In this document: positions 19,421 through 28,596 of the stretch, in pieces
How the letters are laid out: each line of letters starts with the position of its first letter
How positions within the stretch are numbered: the first letter of the stretch is position 1
Assembly (NCBI GenBank): GCA_963703665.1
Contig: CAVPFB010000003.1
Span: 248,001 to 312,000, forward strand
Length of the DNA stretch: 64,000 bases
Source of the DNA: AP-15 sp963703665
GTDB lineage: Bacteria > Pseudomonadota > Alphaproteobacteria > ATCC43930 > CGMCC-115725
Direction of reading: 5' to 3'
The notes under the pieces: generated by a model
Databases searched by the model: none
Seen by the model: the letters and a program-made list of their open reading frames with translations, nothing else
What the model was told of the DNA's origin: nothing
Made by a program: the position numbers and the translations under genes

Positions 19421-22132
19421 TCAACCATGCGCCAGAGCCGATTGCCGCTCGGCGCCGATCTCGGGCACGACCGGCATGCGGATCGTCAGCACCGCGCCGG
19501 AGCGGTCGCGGCGGTTTCGAGCGACGATCCAGCCGCCCAGCGCCTCGACAAAGCCGCGGCAGATCGCCAGCCCGAGCCCGGTCCCGGCGCGGCGGCGGTC
19601 TTGGGCCTGCACCCGATAAAACTTGTCGAAGATCCGCTCCAGGTCATCGGGTGGTATTCCCAGCCCTTCGTCGACGATTTCTATCTCGACCAGCTCGCCG
19701 TCGCGGCCCGCCCGGATATCGATGCAGCTGCCGGCGGGCGAGTATTTCGCGGCGTTGTCGAGCAGGTTGAACAGCACCTGCTCGAAGAGCACCGCGTCGA
19801 GCCGCAGCATCGGCAGCTCCGGGGCGAGGGCAACCTCGACCTGGTGGCGGGCGAGCACGCTTGCGGCCCGCTGTAGGGCCGCGCCTATGATCTCGGCCAC
19901 ATCGATCAGATCGAGCTTCAGCTCGATCGCACCCGATTCGAGCCGGGTCATGTCGAGCAGGTTGGCAACGAACCGGTTCAACCGCTCGGCTTCGTCCTGC
20001 AACGTCGCCAGCAACTCCTCGCGTTCCGCGGCGCCATATTTTTCCGGGTAGCTGCGCAGGCTCGAAACCGCACCCAGGATCGAGGCGAGTGGAGTGCGCA
20101 GATCGTGCGAGATCGAGGTCAAGAGGGCGGCGCGCAGCCGCTCGGTCTCGGCCAGCACGCGCGCTTCGTCGAGCCCTTTGGCGAGCGAAATGCGCTCGAT
20201 CGCCACCGCCGCCTGATCGGCGAGCGCGTCGAGCAGCCGCCGCTCGTCCGGGGTCAGCAATGGACCCGGCGTGTCACGGTCGATGCCGATCACCCCGACC
20301 GGGCCGCTGCCGGTGCGCAGCGGCAAGAACAGCCGCTTGCCGCCGGGCAAGGTGTCGGCACCGCGGCCGGCCGGCCGGTTGTGGTCCCAAGTCCAGCGCG
20401 CTGCCGCCATGTCGGCGTCGTCGAGCCGGTCCTCGGGCGGATAGCCCGATGCAACTTCGAGCCCCTCCCCGTCCCTCGGCGACATCAGCAGCACCGTGCG
20501 CACCTTCAGCATCGAGGCGATTTGAAAGGCGGTCGCCCACAACAGATCGTCGAGCGCGCCGATGCCGGCGACTTTGCGGCTGAACGCATAAAGCTCCGCT
20601 GTCGTCTTGGCGCGGCCGCGCGCGGCCACCACCTGCCGGCGCGTCGCCGCCGTCAAATTGCTGACAATGACCGCCACGATCAGGAAAAAGAACAGCGCGA
20701 CGACGTTTTCGGGATCGGCGATCGTAAATGTGTAAAGCGGCGGCAGAAAAAAGAAATTGTAGGCCAGCACGCTGAGAACGCAGGCGAACAGCGAGGGCAA
20801 CAGGCCCCAAGCGACGGCCGAGGCGAGCACCGCCGTCAGGAACACCAGCGAGATGCTCTGCACCGCGATAAATTTTTTGAGCAGCAGCCCGATGCCGAGG
20901 GCGACTGCAAGCGCCCCGGCGCTGCCCAGATAGGGCTCGAGGCGGATCGTTTCGGGGGTCGGGCGGGTGGCGACCGATTTTGCCGGAACCGGGTCCTCGG
21001 CATCGCCCGAAATGACGTGCAGGCTGATCTCCCCGGATTTGCGCATCAGCTCGCGCACCACAGAGCCGTGCACCAGCTCGAACCAGCGCGAGCGCGCCGA
21101 TTTGCCGAGGACGATCTGGGTGATGTTGTTGGCCGCGGCATAGGCGACCAGCTCGTCGGCGATGTTGCGGCCGGGGATCGTGATCGTCGACCCGCCGAGG
21201 CGCTCGGCCAGCCGCAGATGGTCGGCGACGCGGTCGCGCTCGGCGTCGTTGAGCCGCTGGGTGCGCACGGTCTCGACATAGATCGCGGTCCACGGCACAC
21301 GCAGCCGGTCGGCGACCCGGCGGGCATAGCGGATGAGCCCGGCGTTGCTCGGCGCCTCGCTGACGCACGCCAGCACCCGTTCGCCCGCCGGCCAGGGCCC
21401 GGCAATCGCATGCTCGCGCATATGCGAGAGCAATTGCTCGTCGACCCGCTGGGCGGTGCGCCGCAAGGCCAGCTCGCGCAACGCTGTCAGATTGCCGGTC
21501 GAAAAATAGTTGCGGACCGCCCGCTCGGCCTGCTGCGGCACATAGACCTTGCCCTCGTTGAGCCGCTTGATCAGGTCTTCCGGCGACAGGTCGATGACCT
21601 CGATATCGTCGGCCTGGTCGAGCACGCCGTCGGGCACGGTCTCGCGCACCCGGATCCGGGTAATCCGCGCGATCACGTCGTTGAGGCTCTCGACATGCTG
21701 GATGTTCAAGGTCGCGAACACGTCGATGCCGGCGCCGATCAATTCCTCGACATCGAGATAGCGCTTGGGATGGCGGCTGCCGGGGGCGTTGGTGTGGGCC
21801 AGCTCGTCGACGAGAACGAGCTTTGGGCGCCGCTTCAGGATCGCATCGAGATCCATCTCGGCCAGCAGGTGGCCTTTGTACTCGACCTGCTGCCGGGGAA
21901 CGGTTTCGAGGCCGTCGAGCAGCGCCTCGGTCTCGCGCCGCCCGTGCGGCTCCACGATGCCGACGACAACGTCGAACCCCTCGCGCCGCCTGGCCTGGGC
22001 CGACAGCAGCATCTCGTATGTCTTGCCGACGCCGGGTGCGGCGCCGAGAAAAATCTTCAGCCGGCCGCGGCCTTCCTGCTTCGCCGCCGCCAGCAGCGCC
22101 TCGGGCGACGGTCGTCCCTCTCGCTGGGCCAT
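19421..22132 (-). CDS. kdpD: Sensor histidine kinase KdpD
   Basis: 903 residues, full KdpD architecture. A Walker A motif (GAAPGVGKT, residues 30-38) opens the N-terminal KdpD domain, followed by a universal-stress-protein-like part (RVLACVSEAPSN to VHGSVVRELMRKS). Four transmembrane helices around residues 400-500 and a GAF domain follow. The kinase core has H676 in SISHDLRTP, the N box NLLDNAAKYS, and the G boxes DEGLGIP and GTGLGLAI. It senses low potassium or turgor. The frame is intact over 2.7 kb. Confidence 0.95.
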   Translation of the reverse strand: MAQREGRPSPEALLAAAKQEGRGRLKIFLGAAPGVGKTYEMLLSAQARRREGFDVVVGIVEPHGRRETEALLDGLETVPRQQVEYKGHLLAEMDLDAILKRRPKLVLVDELAHTNAPGSRHPKRYLDVEELIGAGIDVFATLNIQHVESLNDVIARITRIRVRETVPDGVLDQADDIEVIDLSPEDLIKRLNEGKVYVPQQAERAVRNYFSTGNLTALRELALRRTAQRVDEQLLSHMREHAIAGPWPAGERVLACVSEAPSNAGLIRYARRVADRLRVPWTAIYVETVRTQRLNDAERDRVADHLRLAERLGGSTITIPGRNIADELVAYAAANNITQIVLGKSARSRWFELVHGSVVRELMRKSGEISLHVISGDAEDPVPAKSVATRPTPETIRLEPYLGSAGALAVALGIGLLLKKFIAVQSISLVFLTAVLASAVAWGLLPSLFACVLSVLAYNFFFLPPLYTFTIADPENVVALFFFLIVAVIVSNLTAATRRQVVAARGRAKTTAELYAFSRKVAGIGALDDLLWATAFQIASMLKVRTVLLMSPRDGEGLEVASGYPPEDRLDDADMAAARWTWDHNRPAGRGADTLPGGKRLFLPLRTGSGPVGVIGIDRDTPGPLLTPDERRLLDALADQAAVAIERISLAKGLDEARVLAETERLRAALLTSISHDLRTPLASILGAVSSLRSYPEKYGAAEREELLATLQDEAERLNRFVANLLDMTRLESGAIELKLDLIDVAEIIGAALQRAASVLARHQVEVALAPELPMLRLDAVLFEQVLFNLLDNAAKYSPAGSCIDIRAGRDGELVEIEIVDEGLGIPPDDLERIFDKFYRVQAQDRRRAGTGLGLAICRGFVEALGGWIVARNRRDRSGAVLTIRMPVVPEIGAERQSALAHG

Positions 22133-22247
22133 CTGCGCAGTCTAGCGCGTTTCCGGCCGGCCGGTGAACGAAAGCCGATCGCCGGCTGGTTTGCGCGTCC
22201 GGCGCCGCTACCCATCTATGGTCTGCCGGCCAAGGGAGGAACCGCTG

Positions 22248-23051
22248 ATGGACGTGATCGACCTTAATTGCGACATGGGCGAGAGCTTTGGCGCCTGGAC
22301 CATGGGCAGCGACGCCCTGATGCTGCAGATCGTGACCTCGGCCAACGTCGCCTGCGGATTTCATGGAGGCGACCCGCTGGTGATGTTTGAAACCGTCAGC
22401 CGGGCCAAGGAGAACGGCGTCGGCGTCGGCGCGCATCCGAGCTTTTTCGATATTTGGGGCTTCGGCCGCCGGCAGATCCAGGGCGAGGCGCCGGCCGACA
22501 TAGAAAAGACCGTCGTCTACCAGATCGGCGCCCTGCAAGGCGTGGCGCGCGCGGTCGGCCACCGCGTCGGCCATGTCAAGGCGCACGGCACCCTGGCCAA
22601 CCTCGCCGCCGTCGATCGCCCGACCGCGCTGGCGATCGGCCGCGCCATCGCCGATATCGACCGCGAGCTGATCTACGTGGTGATGGCCGGCACCGAGCTC
22701 GAACGCGCGGCCGGCGAATTGGGGCTGCGCATGGCGCGCGAGATCTATGCCGACCGCGCCTATGACGACACCGGCAACCTCGTCTCGCGCAAACTTCCGG
22801 GGGCGGTCTTGCACGATCCCGACGCCGCGGCGCAGCGGGTGCAGGCGATGGTGCGCGAGGGGGCGATCATCAGCAATTCCGGCAAGCGCATCCCGGTCGC
22901 GATCGACACGGTCTGCGTGCATGGCGACAACCCGGCGGCGGTGGCGATGGCCGAGCAGGTCCGCGACAAGCTCGAGCAGGCCGGGATCGCGGTCCGCCCG
23001 ATGGCGGCGATGGGCCCCGCCCGACCGAAGAAGAGGAGTGACCTTCGCTGA
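22248..23051 (+). CDS. pxpA: 5-oxoprolinase subunit A (LamB/YcsF family)
   Basis: 267 residues from the ATG at 22248, with GGAGGAA upstream. The MDVIDLNCDMGESFGAW start and SANVACGFHGGDP and GVGVGAHPSF segments are the LamB/YcsF signature. Together with PxpB and PxpC it hydrolyses 5-oxoproline to glutamate, using ATP. No pxpB or pxpC is seen here, so the partners must lie elsewhere. Slightly longer than the usual 245-255 residues because of a 20-residue basic C-terminal tail. Confidence 0.88.
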   Translation: MDVIDLNCDMGESFGAWTMGSDALMLQIVTSANVACGFHGGDPLVMFETVSRAKENGVGVGAHPSFFDIWGFGRRQIQGEAPADIEKTVVYQIGALQGVARAVGHRVGHVKAHGTLANLAAVDRPTALAIGRAIADIDRELIYVVMAGTELERAAGELGLRMAREIYADRAYDDTGNLVSRKLPGAVLHDPDAAAQRVQAMVREGAIISNSGKRIPVAIDTVCVHGDNPAAVAMAEQVRDKLEQAGIAVRPMAAMGPARPKKRSDLR

Positions 23052-23145
23052 TCTTTCTCGGGATATAGTCCGCAGGGACGTCCAAGGAATTGGACGCGGC
23101 TCGAATTCGCGAACAGCGATCGTTCCGGGCAACGGAGGCTCCGCG

Positions 23146-24183
23146 ATGACCGAAACCCTGCTTCCGACCACCGTCGTCGGCAGCTATCCGCAGCCCGACT
23201 GGCTGATCGACCGCGAGCGGCTGACGCATTTGCCGCCGGTGCGGGTGCGCGCGCAGGAATTGTGGCGCGTGCCGGAGGCGTGGCTCGAACAGGCGCAGGA
23301 CGACGCGACCAGGCTGGCGATCCGCGATATGGAGGAGGCCGGCATCGATATCATCACCGATGGCGAGATCCGCCGCGAGAGCTACTCGAACCGGTTTGCG
23401 ACCGCGCTCTCGGGTGTCGATCTCGACAACCCGGCGACGGTACGGGGGCGGTCGAGCGGCACCGTCACCGTGCCGCGCATCGTCGGCCCGATCCGCCGGC
23501 TGCGGCCGGTCGAAGTGCGCGATGTCGAGTTCCTGCGCCGCCACACCGACCATCCGATCAAGATCACCATTCCCGGCCCGTTCACGATGTCGCGCCAGGC
23601 CAAGAACGAGTTCTACCGGGACGAGGAAGAGCTGGTCATGGATTACGCCGCCGCGGTCAACGCCGAGCTGCGCGACCTGAAGGCCGCCGGGGCCGACGTG
23701 ATCCAGCTCGACGAGCCGTGGCTTCAGGCGCGGCCCGAGGAGGCGCGGCGGCTGGCCCTGCCGGCGATCGACCGGGCCTTCGAGGGCATCCCCGGCCCCA
23801 CTGCGCTGCATCTGTGCTTCGGCTACGCCTATGTCGCGCGCGACAAGCCCAACGGTTACTCGTTTCTGTCCGAATTGACGGGCAGCGTGGTGCAGCAGAT
23901 CTCGATCGAGGCGGCGCAGCCCGATCTCGATCTCGGCAACCTCGACCATCTCGGCGACAAGACGGTGATCTTCGGCGTGATCAGCATGGGCGACGCGGAG
24001 CCCGAAACCGCCGAGACCGTCGCCGCGCGCATTCGGGCGGCGCTGCGGCATGTTCCGGCCGAGCGCCTGATCCCGGCCCCCGATTGCGGCATGAAATACC
24101 TGCCGCGCGACATCGCCTTTGCCAAATTGAAGGCCCTCTCCGACGGCGCCCGCATCGTCCGCCGCGAGCTGACCGGCGGCTGA
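23146..24183 (+). CDS. Cobalamin-independent methionine synthase-like protein
   Basis: 345 residues starting at the ATG at 23146, with an ACGGAGG ribosome site. Homologous to the C-terminal catalytic half of MetE: TTVVGSYPQPDWL start, DGEIRRESYSNRF loop, IPGPFTMSR, QLDEPWL, the LHLCFGYAY strand (zinc histidine and cysteine), and IPAPDCGMKYLPR (last zinc cysteine). Such short forms lack the N-terminal domain and are often annotated as 5-methyltetrahydropteroyltriglutamate-homocysteine methyltransferase, but the true methyl donor is frequently unknown. It follows pxpA on the same strand. Confidence 0.85.
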   Translation: MTETLLPTTVVGSYPQPDWLIDRERLTHLPPVRVRAQELWRVPEAWLEQAQDDATRLAIRDMEEAGIDIITDGEIRRESYSNRFATALSGVDLDNPATVRGRSSGTVTVPRIVGPIRRLRPVEVRDVEFLRRHTDHPIKITIPGPFTMSRQAKNEFYRDEEELVMDYAAAVNAELRDLKAAGADVIQLDEPWLQARPEEARRLALPAIDRAFEGIPGPTALHLCFGYAYVARDKPNGYSFLSELTGSVVQQISIEAAQPDLDLGNLDHLGDKTVIFGVISMGDAEPETAETVAARIRAALRHVPAERLIPAPDCGMKYLPRDIAFAKLKALSDGARIVRRELTGG

Positions 24184-24234
24184 TTACGACGAAGCCGGCT
24201 TGGGCGCGCGGCGCCGGCTCTGGCGGCGTGCAAG

Positions 24235-25059
24235 TTACCAGCCGCCGTCGATGCCGATCGCCTGGCCGGTGACGAAGGCGGCCTGGTCGGAGGCGAGAAA
24301 GGCGATCATCGCCGCGACCTCGTCGGGGGTGCCGAAGCGGCCGACCGGGATCGCCTTCGAGCGCTCGGCAAAGCCGATTTCGAGGTCGTCGCCATATTCG
24401 CGCCGGTTGGTGCTGATCGCCCGCGAGGTGCGGATCGGGCCGGGGCAGACGGCGTTGACCGTGATCCCAACGGGCCCCAGGTCGAAGGCCAGCGATTTGG
24501 TGAAGCCCACGATCGCCGCCTTCGAGGCGGCGTAGGCGGCGCGGTTGCGGCCGGGCCGGAACGCCGCCTTTGACGACACGCTGACGATGCGGCCCCAGCC
24601 GGCCTTGCGCATCGCCGGGACCGCCGCGCGCGACATCAGAAAGCAGCCGCGGGCGTTGACGCCGAAGGTGCGGTCCCAGGCTTCGACCGGCACGTCCTCG
24701 ATCTCGTTGCGATCCGCACCCTGCGGCGCCCCGGCATTGTTGACCAGGATGTCGAGCCGGCCGTAGCGGCTCAGCACCTCCTCGACGATCCGCCCGGCAT
24801 CGGCCTCGACGCTGACATCGCCCAGGGTCGAGGACGCCGCCCCGCCGTTGCGCGTGATCTCCTCGACCAGGCTGTCGACCCCACCCCACGCGGCGTCGGT
24901 GTCGCCCTGAACATTGTGCTCGTTGGCCAGCCCGGTCGCCGCCACGTCGGAAACGACGACCGTCACCCCGGCAGCGGCCAAGGCGCGCGCCGTCGAATTG
25001 CCGATGCCGACCGGCTTGCCGCATCCCGTAATCAGCGCCACCCGAGCAGAACTCGGCAT
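24235..25059 (-). CDS. Short-chain dehydrogenase/reductase
   Basis: 274-residue SDR. The nucleotide-binding glycine motif TGCGKPVGIG (11-20), the NNAG motif (107-110), the catalytic serine at about 162-163 (VSVSSK) and the YAASK motif (Y176, K180) are all in place. The C-terminus FVTGQAIGIDGGW fits the classical SDR ending. The ATG at 25059 sits behind AAAGGAGG. The substrate is unknown; the fold family includes 3-oxoacyl-ACP reductases and many alcohol dehydrogenases. Confidence 0.9.
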   Translation of the reverse strand: MPSSARVALITGCGKPVGIGNSTARALAAAGVTVVVSDVAATGLANEHNVQGDTDAAWGGVDSLVEEITRNGGAASSTLGDVSVEADAGRIVEEVLSRYGRLDILVNNAGAPQGADRNEIEDVPVEAWDRTFGVNARGCFLMSRAAVPAMRKAGWGRIVSVSSKAAFRPGRNRAAYAASKAAIVGFTKSLAFDLGPVGITVNAVCPGPIRTSRAISTNRREYGDDLEIGFAERSKAIPVGRFGTPDEVAAMIAFLASDQAAFVTGQAIGIDGGW

Positions 25060-25199
25060 CGGAACCTCCTTTAAAAACGAGCCGCGGCAGCCTCGCCGGT
25101 CCCGGCAGTATTCACGCTTTGCCGACCTGTGTAACTTGGAAACCGACACTGCGAACCGCCGGCCGGCGGTCCGGGCCCGAAACGATCGCGAGGCGCCGA

Positions 25200-26690
25200 A
25201 TGGCGAGGATTGCGGCGATAGCCTGCCTGTGGCTGATCGCGCTCGGCGCCGGCGCTCGGGCCGACGACCAGCCGGAAACAGCTCTGCCGGCGCGGGTGGC
25301 GACCCACCATTCGATTGCGCTCGGCGACCGTCGCCTCGACTATGACGCGATCGCCGAGACCTTTGCACTGACCGATCAGAAGGGCGCGCCGACCGCTTCG
25401 ATCTTCACGGTCTCCTATATGGTCCAGGCGCCGGCCGGCGCCGCGCGGCCGGTCAGTTTCGTATTGAATGGCGGGCCGGGTGCAGCCTCGGTGTTTCTGC
25501 ACCTGGGCGCGCTCGGGCCCAAAATCATGCAGACGCCGCAGGACGGCGATGTGCCGCGGCCGCCGGTCAGCCTCGTCGACAATCCCTCGACCTGGCTGCC
25601 GTTCACCGACCTCGTCTTCATCGACCCGGTCGGCACCGGCTTCAGCCGCGGCGAGGGCAAGGCGCAAAATCCGGACAAGCCGTTCTGGGACGTGCATGCC
25701 GATCTCGACTCGCTCGACAGCGTGGTCCGGCTGTGGCTGACCCGGCACCAGCGCTGGACCTCGCCGATCTACCTCGTCGGCGAGAGCTATGGGGGGTTTC
25801 GGGCGGCGGCGATGGCGCAGACCTTGCCTCGCGACATTGACGCTACGGTCAGCGGCCTCGTCCTGATCTCGCCGGCGCTCGACCTCTCGGCGCTGCATCC
25901 GAACCAGCGCGATCTGCTCGCCGCCGGCTTTTTCCTGCCGACCTATGCCGCCATCGCCGGCGCGCTCCACATCGCGCCAAAGGCTGCGGACGACCTCGCT
26001 TCCGTCGAACATTTCGCGCTCTCCGACTATCTGGTCGGCCTCGCCGGGATAGAGGGCCAGCCGCCGCCTGGTGACCCCTTTATCGCCGAGGTCGCCGGAA
26101 TGACCGGGCTTCGCGAAGGGATCGTGCGACGCTGGCGGGCCCGCGTTCCCAATTATGTATTCGCTCGCGAAATCCTGCGCGGCCGAAGCGAACGGGTCAG
26201 CCTCTACGACGGCACGATCGTGCGCCCGGCCCCCGCCGACGAGCGCGACGGCAGCGATCCATTGCTCCAGCCGATCGCCGCCGCGTTCGGGTCGGCATTC
26301 AACGCCTATGCGGCCCAAGACCTCGATTATCGCACCGACCAGCCTTATCGGGTGCTGGCCGGCAACGTCTCGCGGCAATGGAACTGGGAAGGCGAGCGTC
26401 GCGAGGGCGGCCGCGGTCTGCCGATGACCTCGCTGGAGGCGGCGCTGATCGCGCATCCGGAGACCAAGGTGCTGATCGCCAACGGCCGATACGATCTGGT
26501 GACGCCTTATTTATCTTCGCGCTGGCTGATCGGCCAGCTGCAGGTCCCGCCCGCGACGCGCGCCCAAATTCGCCTGCGTGTCTACGACGGCGGGCACATG
26601 ATGTATCTGAGACCGGCGTCGCGCGCGGCGCTCGCCCAGGATGCGGCCCAGCTCTACGGCGTGCCGCGACCGGGCGCCGCCTCCCAGTGA
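25200..26690 (+). CDS. Secreted S10 family serine carboxypeptidase-like protein
   Basis: 496 residues with an N-terminal signal peptide (MARIAAIACLWLIALGAGA). Peptidase S10 features: NGGPGAAS oxyanion region (90-97), the nucleophile S196 in VGESYGGF, and the late NGRYDLVTPY and YDGGHMMY segments holding the aspartate and histidine of the triad. Bacterial S10 proteins are periplasmic or secreted peptidases. The start is the ATG at 25200; the frame is open further up but no start there carries a signal peptide. Confidence 0.88.
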   Translation: MARIAAIACLWLIALGAGARADDQPETALPARVATHHSIALGDRRLDYDAIAETFALTDQKGAPTASIFTVSYMVQAPAGAARPVSFVLNGGPGAASVFLHLGALGPKIMQTPQDGDVPRPPVSLVDNPSTWLPFTDLVFIDPVGTGFSRGEGKAQNPDKPFWDVHADLDSLDSVVRLWLTRHQRWTSPIYLVGESYGGFRAAAMAQTLPRDIDATVSGLVLISPALDLSALHPNQRDLLAAGFFLPTYAAIAGALHIAPKAADDLASVEHFALSDYLVGLAGIEGQPPPGDPFIAEVAGMTGLREGIVRRWRARVPNYVFAREILRGRSERVSLYDGTIVRPAPADERDGSDPLLQPIAAAFGSAFNAYAAQDLDYRTDQPYRVLAGNVSRQWNWEGERREGGRGLPMTSLEAALIAHPETKVLIANGRYDLVTPYLSSRWLIGQLQVPPATRAQIRLRVYDGGHMMYLRPASRAALAQDAAQLYGVPRPGAASQ

Positions 26691-27010
26691 CAAAGCCCAT
26701 CGCGAGGACGCCGCCGGGCACGCCGATCGGCCGGTCCTGTCTGGCATGCGGTTCGACCTGCGGGCCGGCGCCACCGACCGCTCGAAACCACGCAGCCGCC
26801 ATCAAGATGGTCAAGATGCAAGGCGGCGTCTTTGGCGCCGTCGCCCCCTCCGCCGCGCTGCTGACGGCACTCGGGTAGCGCCGGGTGAATCGGGGCTCCC
26901 GGGCGCGGCGCGGTGCCCGTGCGGATAACGGACATTGTATGTGAAATAATCCCCTTTGACATTTTGGCGGGTGTGCAACTAACCTGTTGCCGCAGCGGGA
27001 GGCGGCGGCG
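26691..27010. other. Intergenic stretch, promoter at its end
   Basis: 320 bases without a credible gene. Its end, near 26956-26985, has a sigma-70-like promoter for the ATP-grasp gene. I see nothing else of note. Confidence 0.5.
26956..26985 (+). promoter_or_regulatory. Sigma-70-like promoter for the ATP-grasp gene
   Basis: TTGACA at 26956-26961, an 18-base spacer, then TAACCT at 26980-26985. The GTG start at 27011 follows 26 bases later. The -35 is a perfect consensus; the -10 matches four of six. It is the clearest promoter match seen in the window. Confidence 0.45.
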
Positions 27011-27976
27011 GTGACCCACATCCATGTGATCCACGAGAATGCGGCCTGGCTCGAACCATTGGCCGCGGCGCTCGATCGGCAGGGGCTGCCGTGGCGCGAC
27101 TGGTTTCTCGATCGCGGCGTCTTCGATCTGTCGCGGCCGCCGCCCGCGGGCGTCTTCTACAACCGGATGAGCGCCTCCTCGCACACCCGCAATCATCGCT
27201 ATGCCGCCGAATTGACCGTGTCGGTGCTGGCCTGGCTCGAACGGCACGGGCGCCGCGTCGTCAACGGCAGCCGCGCGCTCGACCTCGAGATCAGCAAGGC
27301 GCGCCAATACGCCGCCCTCGAAAAGGCGGGCATCCGCACCCCGGACACGATCCTTGTCGCGGGCAAGGAACTGCTGGCCGAGGCGGCGCGGCAGCGTTTT
27401 GACGATGGCCCCTTCATCCTCAAGCCGAACCGCGGCGGCAAGGGGCTCGGCGTGCGGCTGTTCCACACCGTCGAAGCCTTGGGCGACTACCTCGACGGCC
27501 CGGATTACGAGCCGCCGGTCGACGGCCTCCATCTGCTGCAGCAATATGTGCGCGCGCCCTCTCCGCTGATCACCCGCGCCGAATTCATCGGCGGCCGGTT
27601 CGTCTATGCGGTCGAGGTCGACACCAGCGACGGGTTCGAGTTGTGCCCGGCCGATGCCTGCGCCGTCGGCGACGCGTTCTGCCCGGCCGGGACAGGGACT
27701 GAGACGCCCCGCGCGAAATTCACGATCATCGACGACATCGACCCGGCGCTGAAGCAGCGCTACGAGGCGTTTCTCGCCGCCAACGACATCGACGTCGCCG
27801 GGATCGAGTTCATCGCCGGCGCCGAGGGCACGGTCTTCACCTACGACGTCAACACCAACACCAATTACAATCCCGACGCCGAAGCCTGCGCCGGCCGCTC
27901 CGCGATGGACACCCTCACCCATTACCTTGCCGCCGAACTCGCCCGCCTCGATCCCCGCTCCCACGCCGCCGAATGA
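27011..27976 (+). CDS. RimK-like ATP-grasp ligase
   Basis: 321 residues from a GTG at 27011, or 329 from an upstream ATG at 26987. ATP-grasp fold: the N-terminal HVIHENAAWLEPLAAAL, then ALEKAGIRTPDTI, the GPFILKPNRGGKGLGVRLF glycine-rich ATP loop, and the C-terminal VFTYDVNTNTNYN segment with magnesium-binding residues. Resembles RimK-type alpha-L-glutamate ligases that add glutamate to a protein or cofactor. The target is not known and no obvious partner lies next to it. Confidence 0.75.
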   Translation: MTHIHVIHENAAWLEPLAAALDRQGLPWRDWFLDRGVFDLSRPPPAGVFYNRMSASSHTRNHRYAAELTVSVLAWLERHGRRVVNGSRALDLEISKARQYAALEKAGIRTPDTILVAGKELLAEAARQRFDDGPFILKPNRGGKGLGVRLFHTVEALGDYLDGPDYEPPVDGLHLLQQYVRAPSPLITRAEFIGGRFVYAVEVDTSDGFELCPADACAVGDAFCPAGTGTETPRAKFTIIDDIDPALKQRYEAFLAANDIDVAGIEFIAGAEGTVFTYDVNTNTNYNPDAEACAGRSAMDTLTHYLAAELARLDPRSHAAE

Positions 27977-28340
27977 CGACGCCGCGGGCGCTTCTGAAAG
28001 ATGGAGGCTCTCACAGCTATGCGGGTTCGGGTGCAAATGCTGCCGCAGCGAACCCAGTCTTTGATTAAATTACGCCCCATGGCCGTCATGGCCGGATTTA
28101 TCTACCGCTGCCCGGCTCGGAATTCGCTGCGCCCTCAGGACGCCGCTGCGAACATCAGCAAAATCTCCAGTATCCCTTGCCCGGACTTGATCCGGGCATC
28201 CACGTCTTGGAAACCGGTATGACCGAGCCAAAGTAAGGCGTGGATCACCGGGTCACGCCCGGCGAAGACGATTATGAGTAGAGGTGGGCTCTTCAACCCA
28301 CAACGAATTTCGCGGAGCCGCTGCGGTTAGGGAGGCAAGG
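27977..28340. other. Intergenic stretch with a palindromic repeat
   Basis: 364 bases, no gene seen. It holds a second copy of the 4433-4521 repeat family at 28176-28262. Confidence 0.6.
28176..28262. repeat. Palindromic intergenic repeat, family 1
   Basis: Arms around CCGGGCATCCACG on the left and GGCGTGGATCACCGGGTCACG on the right, about 60 bases apart. It resembles 4433-4521 in both sequence and spacing. Confidence 0.65.
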
Positions 28341-28589
28341 GTGACGCAAGCGAAGTATGCCCTGAGGCTGCAAGCGTCGCTCAAGGCCGAAGCCGAGCGG
28401 CTGGCCAAGGCCGAGGGCACCACCCTCAACCAGTTCATCAATGTCGCGGTCGCCGAGAAGATCGCCGCACTGCGCACCGCCGATTTCTTCCGCGAGCGCG
28501 CCCGCCGCGCCGACCTGCCGGCCGCCCTCGCCCTTCTCGACCGCCTCGGCAACAACGACCCGCCGCAAGCGGGCGATGAACCCGGGTAG
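28341..28589 (+). CDS. HicB-like / ribbon-helix-helix antitoxin-type protein
   Basis: 82 residues from a GTG at 28341 with a GGGAGG ribosome site. The KYALRLQASLKAEAERLAK and TTLNQFINVAVAEKIAAL stretches are the helix-strand pattern of a ribbon-helix-helix protein in the HicB/toxin-antitoxin family. A longer open frame starts at 28284, but its extra residues look random. No toxin gene is adjacent, so it is an orphan. Confidence 0.6.
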   Translation: MTQAKYALRLQASLKAEAERLAKAEGTTLNQFINVAVAEKIAALRTADFFRERARRADLPAALALLDRLGNNDPPQAGDEPG

Positions 28590-28596
28590 CGCCCGC

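Noticed and set aside
20105..22267. A 720-residue open frame on the plus strand opposite kdpD
   Set aside because: Very rich in R, G, A and P without any motif; it mirrors the codon structure of an obvious kdpD.
25071..26456. A long minus-strand open frame opposite the S10 peptidase
   Set aside because: The peptidase has signal peptide and catalytic motifs; the other strand has none.
26691..26880. Possible small secreted protein on the minus strand (LTILMAAAWFRAVGG)
   Set aside because: The hydrophobic start has no ribosome site and the rest lacks any pattern.
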